Shown here in pieces: positions 21,168 through 34,481 of a stretch of 64,000 nt of DNA. The notes under the pieces are model-generated. The model ran no database searches, was not told the DNA's origin, and worked only from the letters and a program-made list of their open reading frames with translations. Source of the DNA: Zeugodacus cucurbitae (lineage: Eukaryota; Arthropoda; Insecta; Diptera; Tephritidae); contig NC_071671.1 in the NCBI RefSeq assembly GCF_028554725.1, positions 47,196,501 to 47,260,500 on the forward strand, given 5' to 3'. The first letter of the stretch is position 1, and every line of letters starts with the position of its first letter. The translations under genes were made by a program, and so were the position numbers.

Positions 21168-21539
21168 GCCTTTTCACACAGCCAAATTTATTGCTCAATT
21201 AAAATTTCGATTGAGAAACCAGTTTTTGCCCTTCACACTGGCGGCTATTCGATAACCGATCAGCTGTTAAACATTTTCGGTTTTGCTTTTCATAATTTTT
21301 TTTAATATTTTGATTTATTTCCAGCAGCGACATTTTCCGTCGAATAGTATTACAATTAATTAATACTACAAATACGGTCTGTGTCGTAGAGTTTCATTTC
21401 ATTTTCAAGTCGATTAAAATGCAATTATAAATTAATGTAGAAAAATTAGATTTTTAATTTGATGGTAAATCAATCTTAGTTAGCGTTTTAATCGAGCACA
21501 GGCCGGTTGATTGATCAATCAGCTCCTGTGTGAAAAGGC
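21168..21539 (+). mobile_element. Miniature inverted-repeat element, family 2 copy 1
   Basis: Perfect 14-base inverted ends GCCTTTTCACACAG (21,168-21,181) and CTGTGTGAAAAGGC (21,526-21,539). It shares subterminal words with an inverted copy at 45,714-46,096, notably CCAGTTTTTGCCCTTCACAC and paired TGATCAAT sequences. No open frame of note inside. Superfamily unassigned; the target duplication is not clear. Confidence 0.6.
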
Positions 21540-24500
21540 TATAATGACTCATGACTAAATACACATACTTATACATATTGTTGTCTATGTTGACTGCCAG
21601 TCAGCATTATCGACGTGTAGACAATTCTCACTCAACCACAACTCAATAATTTGCCTCAAGGTAATTACAGTTACGCATACATATATATGTACATACAGAC
21701 AATTCGCAACTGCGACTGAGACAGAGCTGTCTAAAAACAATTTCACATGTGATGAAAGTAACGGGGATTAGACGCAAAAAAAAAGGGAAACCGTCAGACT
21801 GTGATAAAAGGAACAAATGAATCTGGTTGGTGCCAAGATGTCGCCGTTGCAATGCCACAAGCGAAACAATGGCAAATAGAGACATGTGGTTAGCTCCACT
21901 CTCGTGTTGCAGTGAAAGTGAAAAGTTTGCCTTAAGGAAAGCGAGAGCAGTTGGAGCAGCAGATGCGAAATTTTATATTTACTGCTATCCGATTACACTC
22001 TGTAGCCCCAGTAGTATATGTACACACATCTATACAACACAGCTGTACATGTTGTTGAATAATCCAACTGCAATTGCAATGTAAATGCACTCGACACAAC
22101 TCATGGTAAACGGAGCAACTCATCAAGAGCTCCGGACTCTCAACCTTTTGGTACCTACCAGCATTTTGGTAGATAAAAACTGAAATGTTCCTAAAGTCAA
22201 CTAGATTTGAGTTCATTCCGTTGGTGCGAGGATAATAGTAAAGTTGATTTCAGTTGAGTGCATTTAAGAGTTGTTGCACACAAATTGGATTGTGTTGTTG
22301 GTAGTTGAGTGCAATTTCAAGCGAAACATACACATTGTGCTCAATTTTACATTTATGATAAATTTCATGTTATCTAAAAGAGTATAATGTCTATGTAATG
22401 TATTTGATAAATAATATTTTTGATCGTTGCCACCTCATGTAAATTTGCAAAAATTGAGTTGTAGATACACGTTTTTGTTAATTGAACCCGTTTTTTACTT
22501 GATATTCTCGTTAATTAGTTTCATGACAGCAATTCACGATTTCTCCACTCACTTAACCTGAATATATACAATATTCAGCTCAAATAAATTTCACAATCCG
22601 TCTCACATATTTTCTTTGCCATCATACAGCTGACTGCCACTTGAAACATTCGCACAGGCCTCTCAACAAAATTCGCCTTAATTTCCTGACAAAGGAGCAC
22701 TCGAAAAGTCAGGTTTAATAAAACAACATTCGCAGGCACGCCTACACTATGCACCACTCAGCGAAGGAGTGAATGCATCATGCGAGTGGAATGTTTTTGC
22801 AATGGTGCGCCAGAGTCTGGCAAAAAATAATAAATAATAAAATAACATTGAGCCAATATTATTGTTTTGCACGTGAGTGTATATGCGCTGGTGATTTGGC
22901 GAAGCACCGAAGCACATGAAATATTCGATAAAGTCGTTTTCAATAAATTGTATTTGCTACATTCAACTTACTCGACACGTTTTGAGATAAAAAAAACTTA
23001 CTTCCCCATGCATGCGCAAGTAATAAAAATTTTAATTTTTCTGCAATTTTTATCACATCTCAAAAATGATGAAAACGAGAAGAATGAAGTGTTAGTGGGA
23101 AAGTTAAAGCTTTAGTTTTTAGCACATATCCTGGCGAAACAATGGCAAACGCAGACATTCCCTTTAACTGGCTGAAACGTCAATTATCGTTTCAGATTAT
23201 CGAATTTGATTAACGACAAAACTTTGCCGACTGCCTGCTAAAAAAAAAATTAAATATAAAAGCAGAATGATAAAATAAAAAGCAGCAATATATTTCTAAG
23301 GTTTTATGTGATTTTTTTTTTTATATTTCGTATTGGAAATTATTTCATCGTTAAAATTTGTATAAGGTTTCAAAAATTCCTAACCTAATCACCTTACGAA
23401 TTTTGTTTTATCACTACCTTGTCAGTTGCTATGTTTTCTCAGCAAAACTGATTTACGCTTCTGGCATTTACTGATATGTATTTCAAACACCAGTATCACT
23501 AAATAAATATGTGAAGTATTCCATGCGAATTTAAATCGAAAGCAAAGGCGAGTACAGTAAAAAACAAAAATGAGCTGAAAGTTGCATGTGTGAGACGTTG
23601 ATTGAGTGGAAGGTCATTCTAGTTATTTTTTCGAACATCGTGTGAGATGTTAAATTATGTGAACAGAAAATAAATGTAATTTCATTTTCATTTGCACACC
23701 ATTTCCTCAACTGCATTTATTTGGAATGAAATCGATAAACTTTTATAAAATATATTACCACTGTTCACTTTTCAGGTACACAAACTAATGAAATATAATA
23801 TAAAAGAAACTTTAAATTTTCGTACTAGAATGGCTCTGGTGCTTTTATTGAATGCTTTCAAATTCAATTCGGCAGGTGCATAATCAACAATTTTACTAAG
23901 ATCGCACGTTTTTTTGGGGTATAATAATATTTTGAAACTTACTTCTAATATTTACTATTATTCTTATTATTGCTGTTCTTTTCTTCTTATTAGAAAATCA
24001 ACTTTATAGTTTATCCTTAAGCATCCTTGAGCATAGATTTTATATATATTGTATATATTTATATTTATATATATATCTATATGCATTTGTACATTTTTTA
24101 CCCTTTTTGCTTTTTCTGTTTATGAGCTCCTGCAATGCCACTCAGGAATTCCGTGTTTATAAGAAAAAGTAGCTAAGAAAAGAGCTAAAGCGTTCAAGTA
24201 CTCTCAACACAACAATGTCGAATCGTCTATACACAAAGCATTGATTGTTCAACTGAGTGGCAAACAACTTGTAAAATCAAATAGAATTGAAATGAAATTT
24301 GAATAAATGAATAAAGTAAATAAATAAATTCAAGCTTGAATTCGCATGTATACTTAAATATGTGAAAATATCGAAATTGTGTTGAGTAAAGAAATGCAAA
24401 TTATAAAATATTTGAAGTCTCTTAACGATTTATAAAAATGAGTTGACAGTTAAAATCAATGAGAGCTAAAAATGCTTTATTAATTTGCTTTAAGCAATTT

Positions 24501-26545
24501 TGTTAACTTATAATAATCGCTATCTTCTCCTATAGCACTATCAAATATCATTTAGTTGTCACATTTTCTTTAGGTCTTCATTGAGTACTGAAAAAGCTGA
24601 AAAAGCTCTTAATTATATGGCATATCTTTTTGTAGTTGTTCTTGTTATTACTTGACGCGTGCCCACAATGATAACCCTGTATATGTAAAAGCACGCATTT
24701 CGCCCTGTAATTAATTGTGCCCATGAACGTTAATTACTTCCGGTTGCATAAACACACATTTCACGCTCAAGGCAAGATATAATGATATAAGTAAACTTGT
24801 AATTACCTTCTTAGTAATAAGATTTCGATAGACTTCTTGTAATTATGAATATAATTACGATACAAAAATATATGTACGTTTGTATGGAAGAGTATTTATA
24901 GAAATAAGATTTGAGCGTATGTCTTCATATATGAGCATACTAGAATTATTTAAATATTTGTAAGACACTTTCTTTAACTTGTTATCGTTTTTTTGTATAA
25001 TAATGAAGCCTAATATATTCTTCAGAAAATTTTTGAATTAATTACTTTATACGGTAACTATATATTTAAGGCAACAACTCTGGCCAAAAACTATCCGCCT
25101 CAAAAGTCCTCAAACCTCTTCAGAGTCACATCTTTAGTTTTGTCTAAACACACACTTATGTATATGTATATAGTTATCGGTGTGTATTTAGTATGTGTTA
25201 GTGATATTTCAAGTATTCATTCGGGTCGTTGCTTTCTGTTGCGTTATTAAAGTGATTTCACACGTAGGCAACCAACCATATGTTTGTGATGGCAGCAAAA
25301 GCAACATGAACAGCAGCAATAACAATCACTGTAAGCCATAACCAAGCAAAAGTCGACGGTCGGCAGTCAACAGTCAACACGCCGCCGGAAAGTAGCGAAT
25401 CGCAATCCTCTAAAGAAACCGCAAATAACCGTAGACAAGCACATCGGAATACAAATGTGTCTGTAGATATTGTGTGTTCCTGCAGCCAGCGTTCATGCCG
25501 CCTACAATTACCGGTCGTTGGCTTGCGGCTTTGACACACATCTTTCCAATAGTCAATGTGAGTGTTGGTGTGAGTGTAAATTTCTAAGCGTGTGTTGCGT
25601 TTGATTATGGATTATATTGTTGTGAAAGAAAATCTCGTTTTCATTATCTTGGTCGCCGCTGTAACAGCCTGTCATTGAGACTTTCTACTATCATTCTATA
25701 TATACCTCTATGAAAATATTGTTTTGAAGTGGATGAGCAGACATATAGTTAATTTAGCAGTGCATACTAACCTCAAAGTGAGGTCCAGTTAAATATTAAA
25801 GCTTATGGTATGATATGTTATGAGAGATACAATGTTTTGCCACCTAATTTGATATTTTTAACGACTTTTGGAATATTTTTGTAGATTAGTAATCATAATT
25901 GAAATTAATTTTTTTTTCATTTAAATCATATTTCTCCAAGCAGTGAAAAAAATGTTATATTAAGAAAATATGTTCAGTAGCTGTTGTGCTGTTTCTGTCT
26001 CTTAAACTGTTTATCATACGCCATGGTTGAGCGTGGCATGCATATGGAGAAGAGAAAGTCTACGTAAATATTTCTCTGATTTTTGTATACGTAATATATA
26101 TCACTCATGAATAGTATCACAACTCAAAAATGTCGATTTTAAAGTTGAGTATGCAGAAATGTGCGCAATGTCAATGTCCATATTGGGTAAAAATGTCTGT
26201 CGAACTGTAACTTTGGCGACCGCAAAATAATAATATTTTATGCCAAATGAAGTTACAAGGATTTGAATATTTTATGTTGCACATAAGCCTTCAAATATGT
26301 TTACATGCATCTGTGCTTTGTTACCTTCGTGGAATATGTTTTCATTTCACATGTTACTCATAAGCCAAGGTGTATGGTGCTGGTTAAAAAGGTTCTGGTT
26401 AACTTGTAATATTAGTTTTACCGGATTTTGCGTATGCAAAGGTCTTGATAACAGCAATCAATTTTTTAAGTGAGCAAATGCCTATGGCGGTATGTTGTTA
26501 GTGGTGAGCAACAGAAAATATCTTACAAGTTTAACTGTTTATTGT
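21540..26545. other. About 5 kb with no gene recognised
   Basis: AT-rich DNA, with a TA-rich stretch near 24,040-24,080. Short open frames (for example minus 25,258-25,539) lack domains and splice context. No transposon ends recognised. Confidence 0.4.
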
Positions 26546-26549
26546 TTAA

Positions 26550-26888
26550 GGGGGGTAAGGTTTGTCGATGTTTGGAAAAACTCGAGGTCATTCGAGAGCT
26601 AAATATATGTAGAAGAATTTTTCAAAATTTCAAAACGATCGATGCAGTAGTTTTTTCTGTAGGCTGGCCACCGACTTTAAAAATGACATATTTGGGAAAA
26701 TCTATTCAAAGTTTTGTACACTCAGCGCAGATAGCTGGAGGTACCGTTATTAAACCTGGTGTAACTTCGTTAGTTTTTCTCCGAATGACCTAAAACTTGT
26801 AACACAATATTCTTGAGATGTGGATGGTTCAGAAAAAAAATAAAAAAAAATGAAAAAAAAAAGTTGTCAAACCTTACAACCTTACCCC
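26550..26888 (+). mobile_element. TTAA-flanked miniature element, 339 bases
   Basis: Flanked by TTAA on both sides (26,546-26,549 and 26,889-26,892), with ends GGGGGGTAAGGTTTG and, inverted, GGGGTAAGGTTGTAAGGTTT. TTAA duplication is used by piggyBac, Kolobok and some Sola elements; G-rich termini do not decide between them. It resembles the 636-base element at 47,975 in its ends and in a shared subterminal word (TATTCTTGAG). Non-coding. Confidence 0.55.
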
Positions 26889-26892
26889 TTAA

Positions 26893-29800
26893 ATTAGATT
26901 GGATTTAATAATACAGGTATATGTATTTATTGGGTTACAGTTGACTTTTTTTTATAATCTTTATGAATTTTGCAAATTTTCAAACAGCCACTTTATCACT
27001 TCAGTTAAATTTAGTGAGCTTAACAATAATTTTGTATACATTTGCGGATAGAGTTTCGTATGTAATAAGTAAAATAAGTGCCATGTGTGTATAAAAATAT
27101 AGTTTGTATATCTGATACACACAGTTGTATATAGCTATGTTGAAACACATTAAAAAACCTCAGCAAAATGCAATATCTAACTTCTTTCAACGGTAATTAA
27201 ATTTCACTGTAGCCAACACAGTAATGCTGTTGTAGAGAAAGCTCTAAATTTTTACTATCGCCCAGGTTAATACACTGGAAGTCCTTACCTACGTTGCTCA
27301 CATCGCCACTAGGACATATCCGCTAAGCAGTTCGGTTTATGCGCGCATTTGTCAATGTCCAAAAATCTGTGTTGACAACACACTACTTACATATGAACTC
27401 ACATCTACTCAACTGCATCACCACCTGTATATGTCGAGGTGTGTGTATATATAAGCTCACTTTTCGTATCTCTTCGAAAAACTTACCATTCAAGTTTAGT
27501 GTGGAAAGTTTTTCGATTTGTCGCTGACACAGGTGTGAGGAATGTTAGTGATTTTGGGCGTCAACATTTACGTCGTATTTGTTGAATTTGGTTCAGTGCT
27601 TGGAAAGTTTTTTCTTGATTATATTAATGCTATACACTTATGAATCCAGAAATCCAGAAAACCATTTTAGCCGACTATTAAGTCAACTAATTTGTCTAAG
27701 TAGGTAATGTGGGGCTAGATTATGGACAGTATGGTCACTGGACTTGGAGTTTGTCTACGGTATTCTCATGCATTGATTTTGGAAGAAATAAGTGAGTTAT
27801 AATTTATTTAGATTCGTGAATTAAAATCTATAATTTCTCATGAATCTCTTATTTCTGAGAATATACGTATCATGAACTTACTCACTCAATGACAAAAAAG
27901 TTATTTTGTGAGACCTTCAATATTAAAGGCATTCTAAAATAAAACTATCACTAAAGCTAAAAATTAAATGACTTTATAATATCATTAATTGTAATTAAAC
28001 TAAAAGGTATAGCTGCCCGAACAAAAGAGAAACAAAATAAACTGAAATGCACAACAACTTACTTTCATTAAAAACTTAATTCATATGTCAACCTACACTA
28101 GCCTACTTCGAACAGAGCAAAAGTGCTAAAAAACCGTTAGTAATGTGTAACGAAATGAATTTGTTGGAAATGGTAGGCAGAAGTCCCAGCCTCAAGCGAA
28201 CGTTTAGCGACAAAGTGTCGACTGCTGTTCAACAGTTTTACAGCTCCGAAGAGGACACTTATTTATCTATATGTATTTGATGGAGATGTGTATGCGCACA
28301 CCAGCGCCAAGTGACCACAAAATTTTATGTGTGCCTGCTGTTTTATGTAGCCACCGCAAAGATCTCTCCAAATGCCCGTATGTATAACGTATTAGTTGCA
28401 AGTGCACTAAATCCAAAAGGTGAAAAGGCAAAATATGAGAATTTATTTATATGCTGTATATATTGGGGGTCGTCAGATTTTAGTGCAGAATAAATTAAAG
28501 AAAGTTAACTTTACTTTAATTGCTCCTAAAGCCAAGGCATTCACTCTGAAATGCATACCTGACAAAGAAACATATCTTTTAGTCTGATATACATAAATTA
28601 TGGGTCTAACCCAAATAATAATCTTCGTATAGAGTAGGCGCTTCAGACAGCATCTTTATTAAGTAATGTACCCATATTCAACAATTAAATTAAAAATAGT
28701 TTTACTAAAACATTTTAAAAATATAGTGTATTAAAAAAGGGTGAATGGTTTTTTTTTTCTGTTTTACTCTTCAATAGAATGTTTGACCTCTTTATTATAA
28801 AGTGTTTAAAATGTATGCAACCGGAAAATGGTCCAAGAGAACTCTTTCACAAACTTTCAGAAACAATTTCTCAAAGGCGCAAATCTCTAATTTGATTCAA
28901 ATATAATTTGATGAAGAAACTCTGTGTAATTACTAAAAATTAGTTACATATATTACGTTTTACAGATAAAAGTATAAAATCATACAGAGAAGTAATATTC
29001 ACCCCATTCACTTAGTTTCACGCAATTTTAATCATATAAAAATGCATTTTTTATTATACTTTTTGTAAAATCAATTGAAATCTCTAATTTTATATTACAC
29101 AGCTGCGAAAATGAAAATCTAAGCAAAGCGGAATTCAAGCAAATCTCTGTTCCACCATGAAAATAAATGTCGCACAAAGACATCAGCCCTCCGTTGATAA
29201 GCGTCATTCATATTAGTCAAACGAATGTCAAAATGATTATTTTCTTGGTGGTGGAATGATAGTGAAGAAAACAACAAAATACCATGAAGCTGCTATGAGA
29301 AAATTTTTCACCAAAAAGGATCTCTTTACATTTTTTTTTCACCTAAATATATATCTTTTGTCTTTGCTATATCGGAGAGCATCTACTACTACCAATTAAA
29401 TAAGCTTTTCAGACAGCGCGTTAATTTAGTCATATAGTGAATTGTCACAAATAGGAAACATGTCTAAGAATTTAGAGATATCAGCTCCCTGTCCACTAAA
29501 AACAGATTCACTCACAACAGTGTGAACAATCTCTTCAATTAAGCTAGAATTGAGCAAAAATTCTATAGTTTTACATACCCACGCTGGGTTTTTTTTCAAA
29601 TAGTAATTCAGCGCAATATTTGTTCTTTATAAACCATTTGCTTCTAAAACTGTTCAACAACTTACATATATTATGTCTACCTGCCTCTAAGTCAACACTT
29701 CACCCTGAGCTGACCTGTGTAAATAGCTTAATTGGAAAGTGCAACTTGCTCTGACTGCTTTATTCATTTATTTTCTTGATTTACTTTGTGTATTTTTATT

Positions 29801-31806
29801 GCTCTTTATATCGTATTGTTTGTAATTATTATTGTTGTTTTCACTTTGTGACGCTTTCCTATGTAATTGCTCTTCTTAGAGAGTCATTTGCGTCTGCATA
29901 GCAATTAGCGGCGAGAGTTTATAATTACTTAACATTTTCTTTTGAATATCTTGATAGCTCTTGTAATTGTGATTTGAGTACTTAAATGGATGTTTAAACT
30001 GCGTCGAAAACTGATGTGAGCTATAACACTTTTTGGTTACGACTTGTCCGCAAATTGTCTTTGGAGTTAACATTACTTCAAACCTAATTAAACTTTAACG
30101 AGCTGAAGAAGCAAAATCTGGGGTATAAGGGCTTCATATAATTTGCTAGTAATGTCACGAAAGTGTTATGTTGTTTTGACATTTAATTAATTTTCGTACA
30201 GGTGATTTGAGGAAATCAGTGTAGTTTTCTTGTTTCGTGGACATCATTGTCATTGAAAACTATAAGACAAATTGATTTAGAAATTATCACTTGCGCTCTG
30301 TTGTGCGACTACTAGCAATTTTATTTGCATGGGAATTACACTAAGTATACTCAACCCCAAGTGTTTCGCCTGCATCATTCTTCACTTTAGTTTCGCCAAC
30401 GCCCGTTGCGTCTGCTATGATTTGCTTAAATTTGCTAATCATATGTATATGGGTATCCGTCTCCTTGTCAACTTTAATCTGCTATTATTTTATAATTTGA
30501 TGAATGAGTTCGCTAGCAATTACTCTGGTATTGATGGTGGTCTGTGTGCTAAACAATAAATCATGGAAGAAAATTTACAAGGAGCAGCAAATGTGCATAT
30601 GTTTATGTGTATTTTAGACAGCCACAGCAGAGTGTCAACATCTTTCCTACGCTAGCTATATAGGAAAATATGTGTATTGAAGTAAACCTTTCGAAGAGGT
30701 TGCATTTGTGTTGTAATAGTGTGTCGCATTTAATTTAAAGCAAATGTGCTGTCATTATTCATTATTTACGCATATCTAGATGAACATTTGAGTAAATAAC
30801 CTTAAAGTGAAGTGTTGCAAAGCATTGTAAAGGGTTTTAAATAAAAAGGACAGCTGAGAAAAAGGGTTCTCATACATGGCTAATCCATAAATAGAGTAAG
30901 TGATAGACAGTATTGTCATAAACTCGTAAAGTAATAGACTACAAATGCTGAAATGTATGTGTGTAAAATATCCTCTTTATGTATAATTATACGAAATATC
31001 GAAATAAACTCAGCCCAAATTTATAGTCAACAGCATAAGCACACATTCACCACAAATTTTGTTGGCCATCAACAAAAAAAAAAATAAAATCATATAATTT
31101 CCTTTGAATTTCTTCCACGCTTTCGCAGATTCAATGGTTGACAAATATCTTACCAAGCTAAATACAGAAAAAAATCTGAACTACAATTTGTTATGCCGAA
31201 ATTTCTGCACCGATGATCCCTTCTATGCATAGTCTTACTGGGAACCCTAACAAAATCGAGCGAAAGTTAAAAAGGGTATAAATTGTTTGCCGTAGCGTAT
31301 GAGTGACATTTTAAGGACATCCAGCAGTCAGCGGAAATTTGGTACAAAATGAGAAATTGCGAAATATACTGTAGCAAAATGGGTCACACGCTTTGGTGAT
31401 TGGGCGTATTTTGTTTAAGTTTATTTGCCATTTCCGATATGATAGTCATTGTGTTTTGCTTGATCTGATTCATGCGAATATTTTAAACTTATTTTTACAA
31501 TTCAGATTGCTATTTACTTTGAATTAAGTTACAATACGATACAGCAAAACTATGCTCCCTGAAAATGCAAACACTCTTAGTGTAACTTTGCAATTTATCT
31601 CACTTGTCAGTAATTGCATAGCTTTCGCAGTTAATTTGAATTCAAATTGTTTGCAATGCAAACAAACGAATAATGAGGGGACTAGTTACATGGAAGAATG
31701 AAATTAACAGTTATGTATGACTTTTCTCTCCACATCGGTTATTTGAATGTTTGTATACGATGTGCATATCTTCTTTTGTGAATTGCTCTAACTTTTATCA
31801 TATACA
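26893..31806. other. About 4.9 kb with no gene recognised
   Basis: AT-rich DNA with only short open frames. The plus frame at 30,329-30,559 (76 codons) has hydrophobic runs but no domain or supporting context, and I do not call it. Confidence 0.4.
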
Positions 31807-31808
31807 TA

Positions 31809-32850
31809 TTAGGTTGGCAAATATCTTTTTTGCTCTTTATTCAATACCCTCGAAGAAGCGCTCCGCCTCTCCTCCTTATTTGCGAAGAACTCGGACAGTC
31901 AGTTTTCACAATCCTCTTTTGAGTTCAACTTAACACCACCAAGTCCGTTCGCCATGGACAGGAACAGGTGGTAATCACTTGGCGGTATGTCTGTCTTTAT
32001 GGTGGATGCGAAAAAACCTCCCATCCGAGCTCCCGTAGCTTATGACGAATCATCAAGGAAGTGTGTGGTCTGGCGTTGTCCTGGCTACTGGTCGATCGAC
32101 TAGTTCAAGCGGTCCAGTTGTTCGCAGTGGTTGATAGAATTAAGCGTCTGGCCATATAGGAACAGCTCATAGTGGATGGTTCCCTTCTAATCCCACAAAA
32201 TACATAGCAAAACCTTCTTGGCCGTCAATTCCGGCTTGGCCACTGTTTGGGACGATTCACCGGCCTTCGACCACGACCGTTTTCGCTTGATATTGTCGTA
32301 TGTGATCCATTTTTCGTCGCCAGTCACCATCCGGTCGAGTTCGTTCCGTTTCAGCAGCATATCGCAGGCGTTGATTCGGTCCAGAAGGTTTTTTTGGGTC
32401 AAATCATACGGCACCCAAATATCAAGCTATTTTGTATAAAATGGTTGGTGACTAACTCTCATCTCAAGGCGAAGTCACGAGATGACACATGCCCGTCTAA
32501 CTCGATGTTTTCCATAATTTGATCTGGATTCGTCGTCACAGGTCTTCCGCTGGCTGGCTTATAGACGGTGTCGTGTTCACCCGCTCTGAATCGTCGAAAA
32601 CATTCCTCCGCAGTTTGAACTGATAGAATACCATCCCCCTAAACACCATTCATCTCACGGTAGGTTTGGCAGCGAATTTGCCTTTAACGAAGGAAAACTT
32701 AAAAAAAAACGCGAATTTCGGCGTTAGTGAACTCATGTTTACTCGTCTATAACTGTTGAACGCAATATCCAAACTAATCATGCATAGCGTCGTTTCGTAG
32801 GTTATGTCAAGACCTTTCAAAGATGAGATCGAGCAGATACAAGCTCCGCA
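31809..32850 (-). mobile_element. Decayed mariner transposon
   Basis: The 3' end is an intact mariner terminus (TA then TTAGGTTGGCAAATATC, 31,807-31,825) and the interior is a transposase relic on the minus strand. The other terminus is not recognisable, so the outer limit near 32,850 is approximate. It is a different mariner family from the miniature copies at 0.2, 36.2 and 49.6 kb. Confidence 0.75.
31830..32736 (-). pseudogene. Mariner transposase pseudogene
   Basis: ATG at 32,736 (MSSLTPKFAFFF). Recognisable pieces in order on the minus strand: KFAAKTYREMNGV, then EECFRRFRAGEHDT, GRPVTTNPDQI, VPYDLTQKNLLDRINACDML, the catalytic RMVTGDEKWITYDN, AKKVLLCILWD, a DNARPHTSLM block (about 32,052-32,081) and LGWEVFSHPP. 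Stops and frameshifts separate them (for example after the ILWD block and after HPP), and the last catalytic SPDLAPSDY block is not readable. The element cannot code for an active transposase. Confidence 0.75.
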
Positions 32851-34480
32851 GCGCGAAATTCAAAAGACAATATGATAAATATGCTGTATAGAAATATTTG
32901 AATCAATGAAATTTCAGTGAGTTTAAATGTGGTTTCAACATTATTTTCGGTCTTTAAATTTGTCATATTTTATTTCTATAAATTATTTTATTTCCAAGAC
33001 CCAAAAAATAGTCCTGCATTGTCCTTAAGTGTCATACTTTTGACAATTTGTTTTGTGTGTCAGTTATATAATAAAGTTGGCCAATTGCTTAGCAAGCCGC
33101 AAAGAATTGATAACAAAAAAGTTGAAATGAGTTGGAAATCAAAAAACTGCATTGAAGAAATATAAAGAAAAGCTTTTAGGATATATCATATACACAGAGA
33201 TGAAGAAACGTGTACTCGTATGTTTAGAAAAAAATAAACATTGAAGTAAATGTGTGAAAGCGTCGAAGTAAAATTCGGTCAAGGTTTCATACACTGCAAA
33301 GACATATCGAAAATGACCGAAAAATATCACAAAAGCAAAATGGAACAAAAACAAACATCGTACAAAGATGTGTGCAATGCAACAAATTTTGAAAAATAAT
33401 GTGATTGAGTAAAAGACTTTTGACAGCAAATAATATGAAAGAAAATTCATAAAAGTTTGAGTGAAGTCAGGAATTGGCAATTTCTTTTGTGGTAAAATCT
33501 TTTAAGTCTGCATTTCATGCGTACACTTCGCTGAAGAATCCTCTTTTTTTCAAATTAAAGTTATGTCATTTATATTGGCTTCGATGATATTTTCGAAGCA
33601 TTTTATCCTTTAAGCTAATACACACTGTGCTAATTTTATAACTTTTTATTTGAATTTTTTAAAGCAAACAAACAGTTATAGTTGAATAGAAAAATTATTT
33701 AAATTTGTATGTCTACTTGTGTCGCATTGAGTGCATTGTGAGTAGTTTCAGTTGACATTTTTTTTTTTAATTTTAGAATTAAATGCATCCCAAGGCACAC
33801 TAGCCAGACATTCGTATGTGTGCAATATGATACCTAACCTAATTGAAATACCCAAGCCGATTAAGGTGTGTCCATATTGACAAACCAGACATGTTCATTT
33901 CGTTAAGTGTTTGATAGGGTGAGGTTGTATGCATATGCAGAAATTCATATATATTTGCAACACATACTTTTAGGCGCCTTCGCATACCGGCTTTAAAGTA
34001 TTTAGACGGCTGTGTAGCACTTCAAGGTAAAAGTTCAACTGCCTCTTGTTACATATCCCCAGGTGAGCACATACAAACAAATTTGCTCACCTATTTGCAT
34101 AATCACACATGTACCATATAATTTTTTAAGTATCGACATTTCTAAACAAAAATTTTCCTGGAATGCCAATAACATACTGGCTTTGGTTGATCTCAATATT
34201 ATCACAACATTCCATTTTCGAAATTCCATGGTGATGGTGCAAGTGCGAACCCTGTAACACTAATACAAATGAGATTTTTAGATGTACATTTATATATTGT
34301 TATCTGGGCATTATTGAATATTTTCCCAATATTCATTCAAATATAGATGCTTATTCATATAAATAGAAATATAATATATATTTACATACACTTAACACAA
34401 CGAGTTTACAATTTAAAATGTCAACAAGCAGCCACCAAACAACTTAATAAATATATACAAGAACGAACACATATACATAT
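32851..34480. other. No gene seen
   Basis: AT-rich. Short open frames on both strands, none with domain or splice support. Confidence 0.4.
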
Positions 34481-34481
34481 A

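Noticed and set aside
24040..24085. TA-rich run as a possible origin or regulatory site
   Set aside because: Simple-sequence drift in AT-rich DNA explains it; no flanking structure.
25258..25539. 93-codon minus-strand frame with a hydrophobic C-terminal run
   Set aside because: No domain, splice or codon-use support, and no conservation evidence within the window.
26470..26793. 107-codon plus-strand frame
   Set aside because: It crosses the left end of a TTAA-flanked miniature element, so it is accidental.
30329..30559. 76-codon plus-strand frame with hydrophobic segments
   Set aside because: AT-rich DNA gives hydrophobic frames by chance; no promoter or splice context.
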